Shown: piece by piece, positions 35,367 through 46,630 of the stretch
Layout: each line of letters begins with the position of its first letter
Numbering within the stretch: the stretch's first letter is position 1
Origin: Glycine soja
Lineage: Eukaryota > Streptophyta > Magnoliopsida > Fabales > Fabaceae
Length of the DNA stretch: 64,000 nucleotides
NCBI RefSeq assembly: GCF_004193775.1
Contig: NC_041002.1
Location: forward strand, 6,497,261-6,561,260
Reading direction: 5' to 3'
The notes under the pieces: model-generated
Told to the model about the DNA's origin: nothing
Seen by the model: only the letters and a program-made list of their open reading frames with translations
Database searches by the model: none
Translations under genes and position numbers: made by a program

Positions 35367-35999
35367 GGATCTTTGCTTGTAAAGGAATTTAGAAGGTTGA
35401 AAATAAATCTCAAGGACCGCAGGTCGCTTGGGGACTGGATGTAGGCACGGGTTGTTGTCGAACCAGTATAAATCTCTTGTGTTTGTCTTCTTCTTCCCTA
35501 CTCTTTTAATTTCCGCTGTGCACTTTAATTATTGCTTTTACTTTTGGTAATATTAAGAATGATAGATTTTTAATTAGTAAAGGTTCGTTAATAATTAATT
35601 CAACCCCCCTTCTTAATTATTCCGAGGCCACTTGATCCAACAGTTCATAGTTAAGTGTCACTACGTGGACCTAGTTAGTATTGTAAACTGATAAAATGAC
35701 CAACTTGGTCTAATAAAGTCACTCTAAGAAATTAAAGTGAAATTTTTTAAATGGAGGACCAAATCGAAATTAAAAAAATAAGACGAGCTAAAACTAAAAG
35801 GGTATTTTTAACCATAAGTTATTTGTTTTCAAAGTTTGCTTCATGTTCTTGGTCTTATTGTGGATTGTGCACATGATGAACTCAAATGTGAAAAATATTT
35901 GATTCTGAATTCCCCTTGTTGGTGTTTCTTGCAGTTGCTGTGTCGTAATTTTGTCGATTTCTAATATTTCCTTGGAAACATGATTGTGTCTGCTCTATT

Positions 36000-36221
36000 T
36001 GTCAATGGAATTAAATGCCACAACAAATTGTATGGGATTGCACAGTTATTTGTAACAATTACTCTCTTAATTAGGATAATTAGCTGTAATTGTATATATG
36101 GCAGTTTAGCTATTTATTGGGCTGAAAATCAGCTTGACAGGTTGTAATTAAAGTGTATTTATATGAGAAATCTCCATGAGGAGCAGACAGTTTTTTGGCC
36201 AAACCTTTTCTGAGTTTGACA
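36000..36221 (+). repeat. 5' LTR of the copia element
   Basis: 222 bp, TGTCAATGG to GAGTTTGACA. Flanked on the left by CTATT. Confidence 0.97.
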
Positions 36222-36234
36222 TGGTATTAGAGCC
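36222..36234 (+). promoter_or_regulatory. Primer-binding site, initiator tRNA-Met type
   Basis: TGGTATTAGAGCC follows the LTR with no gap. It is one base off the common TGGTATCAGAGC. Confidence 0.9.
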
Positions 36235-36325
36235 TATAGCCCGTCTTAGTTCTCCGCCTATATCGGTGGCTCTCTCCGCCTATATTGGTGGCTCGCCTAT
36301 ATTGGCGGCATCTGTGGAGGGGGGA

Positions 36326-36430
36326 TGTTAGGAAGTCCCACATCGCCTGCTTCAATTCTTGGGGGTGTAGCTTATATATCTATTAGGCAACTTCACTTAG
36401 TGCCAATTGGTTTTAAGTTGAAATCTAACA
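36326..36430 (+). repeat. Second, unrelated 105-bp LTR-like module in the copia leader
   Basis: TGTTAGGAAGTCCCAC to GAAATCTAACA has TG/CA ends and a 6-base terminal inverted match (TGTTAG and CTAACA). It is directly preceded by a purine tract (GTGGAGGGGGGA, 36314-36325) and directly followed by a primer site (TGGTATCAGCC, 36431-36441). Confidence 0.85.
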
Positions 36431-36555
36431 TGGTATCAGCCTAGGTTTCGATCCAAGACCTTAGTCTCGTCCAAGTTTTAGGTCTCTCCAAGTCCTTGTT
36501 TTTTTCCTGTTTCTTGGTCATTTCTTTCCCAGTCCAGATTACCATCCCTTGTTCC

Positions 36556-39500
36556 ATGTCTACCGAAAAGTATGATGTCCTCTTGGTTCGCCTTAATGGC
36601 AAAAACTACTCAGCTTGGGCATTCCAATTCCAGATCTTTGTCACAGGAAAAGACTTATGGGGTCATGTTGATGGCAACTCTCCCATCCCTGACAAAGACA
36701 CAACTAAGGTTGAACACGCCAAATGGACAGTCAAAGATGCTCAAGTCATGGCTTGGATCCTAGGCTCTATCGATCCCAACATTGTCCTGAATCTTCGGCC
36801 TTACAAGACAGCAGCCACAATGTGGAATTACTTGAAGAAAGTCTATAGTCAGAACAATGAAGCTCGAAGGTTCCAACTTGAACACGACATTGCTACCTTT
36901 AGACAGGATAGTCTCTCCATCTCTGATTTTTACTCTCAATTCATAAATCTTTGGGCTAAATACACTGATATAGTTTATGCGGACTTGCCTTATGAAGGTC
37001 TCAGTTCAGTCCAAACAGTTCATGAAACCACTAAACGCGATCAATTTCTTATGAAATTGAGATCTGATTTTGAAGGTATTCGGTCCAACCTCATGAATAG
37101 AAATCCTGTACCATCATTGGATGCATGTTTCAATGATCTGTTGCATCAAGAACAACGCCTCCTTACATAGTCCATCATTGAAGATCACAAATCCGTTATT
37201 TTTCCAGTGGCATATATGGCCCGAGGAAAACCAAGAAGCCATGACATGCGTACTGTTCAATGTTTCTATTGCAAGCAATTTGGACATTATGCTTCTAACT
37301 GTCCGAACAAATTCTGCAACTACTGCAAAAAGGATGGACATATTATTAAAGAATGCCCCATAAGACCACCCAAGCAAAATGTCACAACTTTTACAACCTC
37401 AGTTGATTCATCTGTTCCTAATAATTTAGCCAATCCAGCACCTGTTCAGCAACGTGCTCCTGATCCTGCTTTGACTATGACCCCTGAAATGGTTCAACAA
37501 ATGATCATTTCAGCATTCTCTACTTTAGGATTCTCAGGTAAATCCTCTTCCCCTTGGTATTTTGATTCGGGGGCTTCCAACCACATGAACAACAATGCTC
37601 AATTTCTTACTAATATCAAAAAATATCTTGGAGACCTCAAGATACACACCGCTGATGGAAATCCTTTGCCTATCACATCCACTGGTGATATTTCTCCATC
37701 TCTAACCAATGTTTTTGTTTCTCATGGTCTCACTAGTAATCTCATTTCAGTTGGTCAATTAGTTGACAATGATTATCAAGTACAATTCTCACAGTCTAGT
37801 TGTCTTGTGCAGGATCAACACTCAGGGAAGATAATCGCGAAGGGGCCTAAAGTTGGACGTCTTTTCCCAATCCATTTCTCACTGCCTTCCAGTCTTTCTT
37901 TGCCTTTAGTTTCTTGTAATTCTGCTATTGTTGATTACCAAGTGTGGCATAATCATCTTGGACATCCAAATGCAAATGTACTTCATGACTTGCTCAAATC
38001 TAATTATCTTGGAAATAAACACAATTCATCTCTTAATGTTGTTCACTTTGATTGTATTCCTTGTAAACTTGGTAAAAGTAAAATTCTGCCTTTTCCAACA
38101 CATCAGTCTAATGTAACACAACCTTTTGAAATCATCCACAGTGATGATTTGGGGGTGGCACTGGTTATATCTCATGCTCATTATAAATATTTCATAACTT
38201 TTATTGATGATTATAGTCGCTTCACTTGGGTCTATTTTCTGCGATCAAAAGATGAAGTCTTTTCCACTTTCAAATTTTTCCATGCTTTTGTTCAGACCCA
38301 ATTTTCATCAAAAATAAAAATATTTCACTCTAGTAATGGGGGAGAATACATGTCACACTCATTTCAGGACTTCTTGCAATCCAATGGCATTGTATCCCAA
38401 AGGTCATGCCCCTCTACTCCACAACAAAATGGGGTAGCGGAAAGAAAAAATCGCCATTTGCTTGATGTTGTTCGCACCCTTTTGCTGGAGTCTCATGTGC
38501 CATCACGTTTTTGGTGTGAAGCCCTTTCCACTGCAGTTCATCTTATCAACCGATTTCCATCTCCATCAATAGGTAATGAATCCCCTTTCAATCGGTTATA
38601 TGGTCACCCACCCAATTACTCCAATCTTCGTATCTTTGGTTGTGTGAGTTATGTCCATCTTCCTCCAAGAGAACACACCAAGCTCACTGCACAATCTGTT
38701 GAATGTGCCTTTCTTGGATATTCTCCTCATCAAAAGGGCTTTCTATGTTATGATCCTACCATCCGTAGGATTCAAGTATCTAGAAATGTCATTTTCCAAG
38801 AAAATGTATACTTTTTTGCATCACATCCTGACCTTACATCTCCTCCAATTTCTGTTTTGCCATTGTTTTCTAACTCTCATGCAGGAGAACCATCTTCTAA
38901 ACCTCTCTTGACCTACAGCAGACGTAGCACTGCAAATCAAAATCAGCAGACGGAACCTCAAGGGCCCCCTCGAGATAATTCCTTGGTTGCTGATCCAGTA
39001 GAAGAACCAGAACCAGCTCCTCCAAGGCGCAGCTCACGCATTATTAAGCCCCAAGACAGGTATATCCATTCCATGACAGCCTCATTATCCTCTATTCCTA
39101 TCCCTTCCTCTTATAGCCAGGCCGTGAAGAATGCTTGTTGGCAGAAAGCTATTGAAACTGAACTTCTAGCATTGGAAGAAAATCAAACATGGGATATAGT
39201 CCCGTGTCCCTCATCTGTTAAGCCTTTAAGTAGCAAGTTTGTGTTCTCTATAAAGCTGCATTCAGATGGATCCATAGATCGTTACAAATCTCGTTTGGTT
39301 GTGCTTGGAAATAAGCAACAATATGGACTAGACTATGATGAGACTTTTGCACCGGTCGCCAAGATGGCAATTGTGCGCACTATTCTTGCTCTTGCTGCCT
39401 CATAATCTTGGCCACTACATCAAATGGATGTCAAAAATGCATTCCTTCATGGTGACCTTCAGCAGGAAGTTTACATCAAGCTTCCTAATGGTATGCCTAC

Positions 39501-40634
39501 CCGTTCACCTAATACTGTTTGCAAACTGAAACACTCTTTATATGGATTGAAACAAGCACCAAGAGTATGGTTTGAAAAGTTTCGCTCCACACTACTTGTT
39601 TTTGAAGTCACTCAAAGTCAGTATGATCCCTCTCTTTTCCTACAAAGGACTCCTAAAGGCATCGTGGTGCTTCTTGTTTATGTGGATGACATTGTGGTCA
39701 CTGGTTCAAATCAAGATGTTGTTTCTAGAATAAAAAACCAGTTGCATTCAACCTTTCAGATGAAAGAGTTAGGCCATCTCACTTATTTCTTGGGTTTAGA
39801 GGTGCATTATCATCACCAAGGCATTTCTCTATGTTAACACAAGTATATTCAAGACTTGGTTCAGCTAGCTGGACTCCCAAATGCCACCCCTGTTGACACT
39901 CCCATGGAAGTTAATGTTAAATATCGGAGCGATGAAGGTGAACTTCTTGATGATCCCACTCACTATCGCAAGCTCGTGGGAAGTCTCATCTATGTAACTA
40001 TCACTCGCCCATATATTTCTTTTGTTGTCCACACCGTGAGTAAGTTCATGCAATCTCTGAGGCATTTGCATCTTTCAGCAGTAAAACAGATCATTAGATA
40101 CCTCCTTGGCACCCCAAAGCATGGTCTGTTTTTTCCTGCTGATTCCTCCGTACAACTCTAAGCATACAGTGATGTTGATTGGGCTGGTTGTCCAGACACA
40201 AGAAAATCTACTACTGGCTAGTGTATGTTCCTAGGTAATGCTCATATTTCATGGAAATGTAAGAAACAAGATTAGTCTCAAAGTCCTCCACTAAAGCAGA
40301 ATATCACATGATGTCTGCCGCTTGTTCTGAAATAATATGGCTGCATGGTCTCCTCACAGAGCTTGGATTCTCTCAAGCACAACCAACTCCGCTGCATGCT
40401 GACAACACCAGTGCCATACAGATTGCAGCAAATCCAGTTTACCATGAACGAACTAAACATATTGAGGTTGACTGTCACTCTATTCGTGATGCCTATGATC
40501 GAAGAGTCATCAGTCTACCACACATCTCAACTTCCGTTCAAATAGATGACATTTTCAATAAAACATTGACACGTCAACGACACAATTTTCTACTTGGCAA
40601 ATTGATGCTGGTCGATTTCCGGGCATTAATTTGA
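36556..40634 (+). pseudogene. Copia gag-pol polyprotein, several stops
   Basis: In order: gag from about 36556 (KYDVLLVRLNGKNYSAWAFQ); two CCHC knuckles CFYCKQFGHYASNC and CNYCKKDGHIIKEC (37261-37356); protease WYFDSGASNHM (about 37560); pre-integrase HNHLGHPNANVLH; integrase core (about 38130-38500) ending QQNGVAERKN; reverse transcriptase NACWQKAIETELLAL to YVDDIVVTG (39130-39840); and RNase H to 40634. In-frame stops occur at 37168, 39403, 39835, 40159 and about 40219, and a frame change lies before 40308. At the second integrase aspartate the sequence reads SSNGGEY where SDNGGEY is usual. The copy cannot make a working polyprotein. Confidence 0.93.
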
Positions 40635-40641
40635 GGGGGGA
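40631..40641 (+). promoter_or_regulatory. Polypurine tract
   Basis: TTGAGGGGGGA ends at the first base of the right LTR; it would prime plus-strand DNA synthesis. Confidence 0.85.
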
Positions 40642-40863
40642 TGTCAATGGAATTAAATGCCACAACAAATTGTATGGGATTGCACAATTATTTGTAACAA
40701 TTACTCTCTTAATTAGGATAATTAGCTGTAATTGTATATATGGCAGTTTAGCTATTTATTGGGCAGAAAATCAGCTTGACTGGTTGTAATTAAAGTGTAT
40801 TTATATGAGAAATATCCATGACGAGTAGGCAGTTTTTTGGCCTAACCTTTTCTGAGTTTGACA
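40642..40863 (+). repeat. 3' LTR of the copia element
   Basis: 222 bp with eight substitutions relative to the left LTR. Followed by CTATT, which belongs to the OSCA-like exon. Confidence 0.97.
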
Positions 40864-42091
40864 CTATTGACATCTGTTGGTATCAACACTACTCTGTGTG
40901 TGTTGTTCTTCATACTGTATTCTATATTGAGGAAACAACCAAGCAATTATGAGGTTTATGTGCCACGCCTACTGACTGAAGGAACTTCTAAGAGGAGAAG
41001 TTGTTTCAAGTTAGAAAGACTAATTCCTTCTGTAGGTTGGGTTGCAAAAGCCTGGAGGCTTTCTGAGGAGGAACTGTTGTCATTATCAGGGTTAGATGGT
41101 GTGGTGTTTATGTGCATGATAACCTTCAGGTATGTCATTCCCTTCATTAAGTAATAGTACATTCATCTTAATGGTTTTGTAAGCTTGTGTGTCACCCTTT
41201 TCTTATCCACCCCTTCCAAAACAAAAAGAAAGGAAGCATCTAATTAAAAACCATCTGTTATTTCTATTGTAGACTGAGTTCTTATGTTTCTTGAATGCAG
41301 TTTGAAAATGTTTACCTTTGCTGGGATTATTGGGATCTTTGTGCTTCTTCCAGTCAATTGTTGGGGAAATCAGCTACAAGATATTGATATTGCAGACTTT
41401 GTCAATAACTCCTTGGATGTGTTCACTATATCAAATGTAAACAGTGGCTCTCATTGGTGAATACTAACACAAGATTTTATTGTTCTAATTGAGCTTTCTT
41501 AGAGAACTTACTTTAGCCTTGGTTTTTTGTTACTTGCTTATTATGGATTAGAATTGTATGAGATTGTTAATCCTTGATGAATTTATTTCAGGTTATGGGT
41601 ACACTTCAGTGCTGTATATATTGTCACTATATTCATATGCATACTACTTTTTTATGTAAGTACATGCACCCTTAGCTCATGGAATACTTTATCTGACTGC
41701 TTCAACAATCTCTTTAGCTTTATACATTGTACATCAGGCTTAACACGGGGATTGATAATGAGGGTTTTCCTTTTTCTTTAATTTTCTTCATTAATTGAAA
41801 TTTTTAAGTGAATATAACTCATATATGAGCCAACAATGGAATTGCTTACTCTGTCTCTATTTCCTTCAATCTATTCTTCAGGAATATATATACATATCTT
41901 CTAGAAGAATTTCATACTTTTATTCTTCCGAACCTCAGCCTCATCACTTCACTATTTTAGTTCGCAGCATTCCCACTTCCTCCTCAGGCAACATCAGTGA
42001 CAATGTTCAGAGTTTCTTTAGTGAGCTTTACCCTTCTACATATCTGTCACATGTGGTTGTTCACTGAACAGGAAAAATCCGTAGTCTCCTA

Positions 42092-42834
42092 GTAAGGATC
42101 ATGCTTAATTTTAATTTCCTTGTTGATTGATTTTTGCCTCTATATTGTACGTTTTCTTAGAAACTTAATTTTTGGTATTCTAAAGGTGTACATAATTTTG
42201 TGGCTTTGTGCTTTGATCTGCTACATATTTGTGCTTTTAATTTCATTTAAGCATTAAGTTGTAGCACTTATAGTTGACCAAGAAATCAAATTGGAGCTTT
42301 GAGTGAATCACAAGAATATGATAGAAATCGGTTACGAGAAAATGGTAATTTCTTGGAAGAATATAAGAAATACAAAGTAGTTAGTATTGATAGTTAGAAC
42401 ACTTAGATAGTAAAAAGGGGGAAGTGAGGATAAGGGGAGGAATGGAGGCCTGTTAGGAGAGAAGGATACTTACTTGGAAGAACAAGAGCGGATTAGTTAG
42501 AAATTTAGAATGAATAGTTAGTTAGAGGAGATTAGTTAGATAATAAATAAGGTGGATGATTGGAGGTTTGTTAGCAGCAATGAACATGATCTGTTGTAGA
42601 AAGGGGAAACCCTTGGAGGTGAATTATCTACTTCTCTTAGTCATTCATTATTCAATAACAGAGGCATTATATTTTCATTTCCTATTTCTGGTTTCCTAAC
42701 AGTTGCATCACTTTAAAATGGTCTTACTCTTTACCAAGCACAAAGAACATAATATACTAATTTTGGCTGTGAAACGTAACCAAGATTATAAGATATGGTA
42801 GTTGTACTACACCCATACAATACTTGATGTGATC
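42092..42834. other. Remnant of OSCA-like intron 4
   Basis: The sequence begins at the GTAAGG donor and runs to the gypsy insertion. It is AT-rich with TTAGTTAGA phrases at 42480-42550. No next OSCA exon is readable. Confidence 0.5.
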
Positions 42835-43407
42835 CTTACTAGGAGTGGATCGCTTGATACAGGCTACGAAGTTTTGGATGACGTCACTTCCAGTGAAGGA
42901 AGATAAGTCAGGGTAGACGCCATAAGGATTACCTTGATGAGTCTGATATTGGTTCAACAAGGAATCCAGAGAGAAACTCTCACCAAATTTTATCAAAATG
43001 CCAAAAGTCCTTTTATTGAAAACAAAAACCAATATATATAGTGTATCTGAACAAAATGATAAAAATAGACATGGGCCTTCAAAACAGTTTGGGCCAAAAT
43101 TACAACGAAAATAATTAGAAATAAAAAATAGAACATATTTGGCATGGGCCTTCAAATTAATCTGGGCCTTCAGCAACAATTAATAGTCTTGATAGTGTCT
43201 TTGCCTCTAGGCCCTTCATCCTTCTCCGCTTGGGCCTTCACCTTTCTCCACTTGGGGCCGTCGTCCTTCTCCACTTGGGCCTTCATCCTTCTCCAATTGG
43301 GCCTTGCTAATTAGCTGACTACCATTTGTTGGAGGGTATCCAGTGACTGTTTGGTCCTACTTCTAGTCATAGGTCCTTGTATTTGGGCAGTTTTTTGATT
43401 CTCATCA
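42835..43407 (-). repeat. 3' LTR of the small gypsy element
   Basis: Contains short repeats of CTTCTCCACTTGGGCCTTC at 43200-43310. Pairs with 46047-46630. Confidence 0.93.
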
Positions 43408-43489
43408 TTCCCTCCTTCTTGGAAAACATTTGCCCTCAAATGTCTAGGATCATCACCGGGTTCAAATTCCACTTCTTTCCTATTCTTGT

Positions 43490-43895
43490 TGGCTTGCTTG
43501 ACATATCTTTCATTCTTTTTTTTCCTATCCCTCTATGGTGCCTCACTATTTTCTTTCTCTTGTTCTCTTTTTTCTCTCATTCTAATTTGGTCATCACACA
43601 CTTCTCTAGGGGATAAAGGTTTAAGAATAATTTTCTGGTCATGGTGCTGGAAAGAAATCTTGTTGGTGAAGCCATCATGCACTGCTTTGGTGTCATACTA
43701 CCATGGTCTTCCCAACAGTATATGATTCGCCTCCATTGGAACCACATCACACAACACCCTATCATTGTATCTTCCAATGGTGAGACACACCTCAACCTGC
43801 TGAGTCACCTTTACCTCTTCATCTTCACTAAGCCATTGAAGTTTGTATGGCCTAGGATGGGGCTGAGTATCCAAATTCAGTTTGGACACTAACTT
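43490..43895 (-). pseudogene. Gypsy protease-region remnant
   Basis: A minus-strand piece reads LNLDTQPHPRPYKLQWLSEDE, then VTQQVEVCLTIGRYNDRVLCDVVPMEANHILLGRPWQ, the region after the catalytic DSG of gypsy retropepsins up to the LLGRPW motif. The catalytic aspartate would lie in the poorly readable part upstream (about 43900-44030). After it comes a short linker with PLSPREVCDDQI and then the purine tract. Confidence 0.75.
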
Positions 43896-44032
43896 AGAAC
43901 TTGCAACATTTGTACAGTTTCATCCATCAACAATTAAAGAACAAAGCTTACCATTAATTGTAGATCTGGTGTGGAAAATATTTTCTCTTTGGGTGTCATT
44001 TAGTGGTTGCATCTGACTTCCCAAGAGCCTTC

Positions 44033-45115
44033 TCACCATAAGCATATCACCCTGCATAGCTTCCTCCTTAAGTCTTCTTCCACTTCTTCTTCTTCACTGA
44101 TTTCAGATTCACTGGTGATTTCTCCATCTGTCTTCATGATCATGGTCCTCCTGGTTGGACACTCAGAAGCAATATGTCCTCTACCTAAGCATTTGAAGCA
44201 TTTTATGTTTTTGGTACCAGAGTTGAATGATGAAGCAGAATTGTGCTTGGTTTCAGCACTGGACACTGTTGACTTTCCATGTGCACTGGATGTGTTGCCC
44301 CCCTCCTTCTTGGATCTGTTGGTCCAGTTCTGGTCGAAATTGTTGGATGAGTTCCTTGTTGCTGCAATTTTCCTCTTCAGCTGTTGTTCAACCCAAATTG
44401 TCTTATGTAGTAAGTCATCTAATTCCATGTACTCCTGTAATTCAACAACATTTCTAATGTCAGGATTTAGGCCACTCAGAAAATGAGCCATTGTGTCCTC
44501 AATGTCCTCTTCAATGTTGGCCTTCACTAGTGCCATCTCCATCTCTTTATAGTACTCCTCCATAGTCAAACTTCCCTGGGACAACCTCTGGAGTTTCTGT
44601 CGTATGGTTCTATTGTAACTAGTTGGAACATACCTCTTTCGCATAACTTTTTTCATCTCAGTCCATGTATCTATCTCTCACCCTTCCTCTCTCATCACCT
44701 CTCTTTGATTTTTATTCCACCAAACAAGGGCATAGTGTGAGAATTCAGCTGCTACTAACTTCACCTTCTGCTCTTCAGTGTAATCATTGTAGGAGAATAC
44801 ATGTTGAATCTTCATCTCCAAATCAAGGTAGGCGTCTGGGTCACTTTTACCTTTGAAAGGAGGTACATTGAGTTTTACCCCCTCCATTCTGTGTTGCCTG
44901 GGTCCAACATTGCCCACGTTGTTACCACCATAATGTCTTCTAGTATTTTGATTCAGTTGGTTCTCCAGATCTTCTATTCGTCCATAGAGCTCTTCATTGT
45001 TACAGTTCAGCAATCGTTGTATCTGTGTAGTCATTGTGTCCAATAACAAACGCTGAGATCCATCCAGTTGATGATAATCACCACCACCATCACCAGCTCC
45101 TGCCATAATAAACAT
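44033..45115 (-). pseudogene. Gypsy gag with one zinc knuckle, one in-frame stop
   Basis: The first part (45115-44678) runs through a coiled-coil-like stretch (RIEDLENQLNQNTRR) and VPPFKGKSDPDAYLDLEMKI to ALVWWNKNQREVMREEG and a stop. The second part (44656-44033) continues the Retrotrans_gag fold (KRYVPTSYNRTIRQKLQRLSQGS, MAHFLSGLNPDIRNVVELQEY). It ends with the CCHC knuckle CFKCLGRGHIASEC and a Glu-rich tail. The protein would package element RNA. The stop is just upstream of TWTEMKKVMRKRYVP, which suggests a single inactivating change. Confidence 0.85.
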
Positions 45116-45329
45116 AGAAGAAAATCTTTTGCAGTAATTTAAAAAAAAGTTTCAGGACCTCACCACACTCTACTCACGTGTTTCTCTCTTTGATGGTAGT
45201 TCACTCGTGTTTGAGGCTCTCAATATAGGCTTTTGTGTGATGTTTTCACTCTTGCCTTTTACCACTCACTCCCTCTTAAGTTCCTAGATGAATCAAATTA
45301 CAAGGTATATAATAGGAAGACAATTTAAT

Positions 45330-45965
45330 TATCACTGAGTAATAGATTTGATTTGGATAACGGATTAGACTTGATTTGGATAGCTGATTGGATTTGATTT
45401 GGATAAAAGATTATATTTGATTTGGATAACATATTAAATTTGATTTGGATAACAGATTAGATTGGATTTGGATAACAAATTAGATTTGATTTGGATAACA
45501 GATATGATAACAAAGAAGATAACAGATAGGATAACAAATAAGATAACATATAAAATAAGAGATTTGAATAACAAATTTAGATAACATATTTAGATAACAA
45601 ATTTGAATAACAGATTTGGATAACAGATTTGCCACAAAAAAAAAGCCTCTAACTGCCTCAAATTTGCATTCAAAGATCAAACACCCACTTCTTCCTTTTT
45701 TTTTATAACTTTCTGCAGTTTTTTTTATACAGAATCTGAAAGAAACAAGAACGAGAACGAAAACAAGAACACAAACGAGAACACAACAAGAACGACACAA
45801 GACGCAAACAAGATGCAACAAGAACGCAAACAAGAACAAAACAAGATGTAAACAAGAACGAAACAAGACACAAATAAGAACGACACAAGATGCAAACAAA
45901 ATGCAAACAAGATGCAACAAGAACGAAAACAAGATGTAAAAAAGAACAAAACAAGACACAAACTT
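45330..45965 (-). repeat. Low-complexity repeats in the gypsy leader
   Basis: Two repeat types lie between the primer site and gag. TTTGATTTGGATAAC units of about 22-28 bases occupy 45340-45640. ACAAGAACGA/ACAAGATGCAA units occupy 45740-45965. They give spurious Cys/Leu/Phe-rich frames on the minus strand. Confidence 0.85.
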
Positions 45966-46032
45966 GAAACTGAGACACAAATTACAAAGGAAAAAAAATT
46001 GGATAGGATATAACCTGTATCAAGAGCTGAAG

Positions 46033-46044
46033 CTCTGATACCAG
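46033..46044 (-). promoter_or_regulatory. Primer-binding site, initiator tRNA-Met type
   Basis: TGGTATCAGAGC on the minus strand, two bases from the LTR end. Confidence 0.9.
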
Positions 46045-46046
46045 AT

Positions 46047-46630
46047 GATGTGATCCTTACTAGGAATGGATCGCTTGATACAGGCTACAGAGTTTTGGAT
46101 GACGTCACTTCTAGTGAAGGAAGATAAGTCAGGGTAGACGCCACAAGGATTACCTTGATAAGTCTGATATTGGTTCAACAAGGAACCCAGAGAGAAACTC
46201 TCACCAAATTTTATCAAAATGCCAAAAGTCCTTTTATTGAAAATGATAATCAATACATATAGTGTATCTGAACAAAAAGATAAAAATAGACATGGACCTT
46301 CAAAATAGTTTGGGCCAAAATTACAACGAAAATAATTAGAAATAAAAAAATAGAACATATTTGGCATGGGCCTTCAAATTAATCTGGGCCTTCAACAACA
46401 ATTAATAGTCTTGATAGTTTCTTTGCCTCTGGGTCCTTCATCCTTTTCCTCTTGGGCCTTCACCCTTCTCCACTTAGGGCCGTCGTCCTTCTCCACTTGG
46501 GCCCTCGTCCTTCTCTAAATGGGCCTTGCTAATTATGCCTGCTATCATTTGTTGGAGGGTATCCACTAACTGTTTGGTCCTACTCCAAGTCATAGGTCCT
46601 TGTATTTGGGCAGTTTTTGGATTCTCATCA
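46047..46630 (-). repeat. 5' LTR of the small gypsy element
   Basis: Followed on the minus strand by TC and the TGGTATCAGAGC primer site. Confidence 0.93.

Larger units (their letters stand above)
34148..35642 (+). mobile_element. Solo LTR, 1,495 bp, soybean-type
   Basis: The unit begins TG (TGTAGAAG) and ends CA (GATCCAACA), and is flanked by an exact 5-bp duplication GTTCA (34143-34147 and 35643-35647). There is no internal region, so it is best read as a solo LTR left by recombination between two LTRs. Inside are four GTAATCGATTAC-like palindromes, a possible TATA box at 34746-34754 (CTATAAATA), four 57-bp tandem units and a hairpin series. Plus orientation is assumed from the TATA box. 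It could instead be a non-autonomous element lacking an internal part. Confidence 0.75.
36000..40863 (+). mobile_element. Ty1/copia retrotransposon, complete structure, mutated
   Basis: The element is 4,864 bp with two 222-bp LTRs (TGTCAA to TTGACA), primer site TGGTATTAGAGCC right after the left LTR, and purine tract TTGAGGGGGGA right before the right LTR. It is flanked by an exact 5-bp duplication CTATT (35995-35999 and 40864-40868). Eight differences between the LTRs (about 96.4% identity) suggest an insertion of roughly one to two million years if a rate near 1.3e-8 per site per year is assumed. It lies in sense orientation inside the first coding exon of the OSCA-like gene. Confidence 0.97.
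35980..42091 (+). pseudogene. OSCA/CSC1-like ion channel gene, broken by a copia insertion
   Basis: Exons, ignoring the insertion, are 35980-35999 plus 40869-41129, then 41301-41456, 41592-41655 and 41882-42091, all with GT-AG borders and matching phases. The start codon at 35980 follows a likely 5' UTR acceptor at 35934. The encoded pieces match the N-terminal part of hyperosmolality-gated calcium channels: the first membrane segment ending [19 protein letters not shown], then [64 protein letters not shown] and SSEPQPHHFTILVRSIP. The copia element splits codon 7. Exon 4 has a TGA at 42065-42067 where related proteins usually have arginine. No later exon (the pore region) was found between 42092 and 42834. 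Confidence 0.88.
42835..46630 (-). mobile_element. Gypsy-type LTR retrotransposon lacking reverse transcriptase
   Basis: Two direct repeats (42835-43407, 573 bp; 46047-46630, 584 bp) have TGATG and CATCA ends and are flanked by an exact 5-bp duplication ATACT (42830-42834 and 46631-46635). On the minus strand the primer site TGGTATCAGAGC lies at 46044-46033 and the purine tract AAGAAGGAGGGAA just before 43407. Only gag and a protease piece are found between the LTRs. With no reverse transcriptase, RNase H or integrase it would have relied on another element's enzymes, unless these were deleted after insertion. Confidence 0.92.

Noticed and set aside
42480..42550. TTAGTTAGA phrases as a possible telomere-like or regulatory array
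   Set aside because: Copies are few and irregular, and do not match TTTAGGG.
45480..45980. Overlapping minus-strand frames rich in Cys, Leu, Phe and Val that look like membrane proteins
   Set aside because: They are translations of the ACAAGAACGA-type low-complexity repeats in the gypsy leader; several frames overlap and none has a distinct start or family signature.
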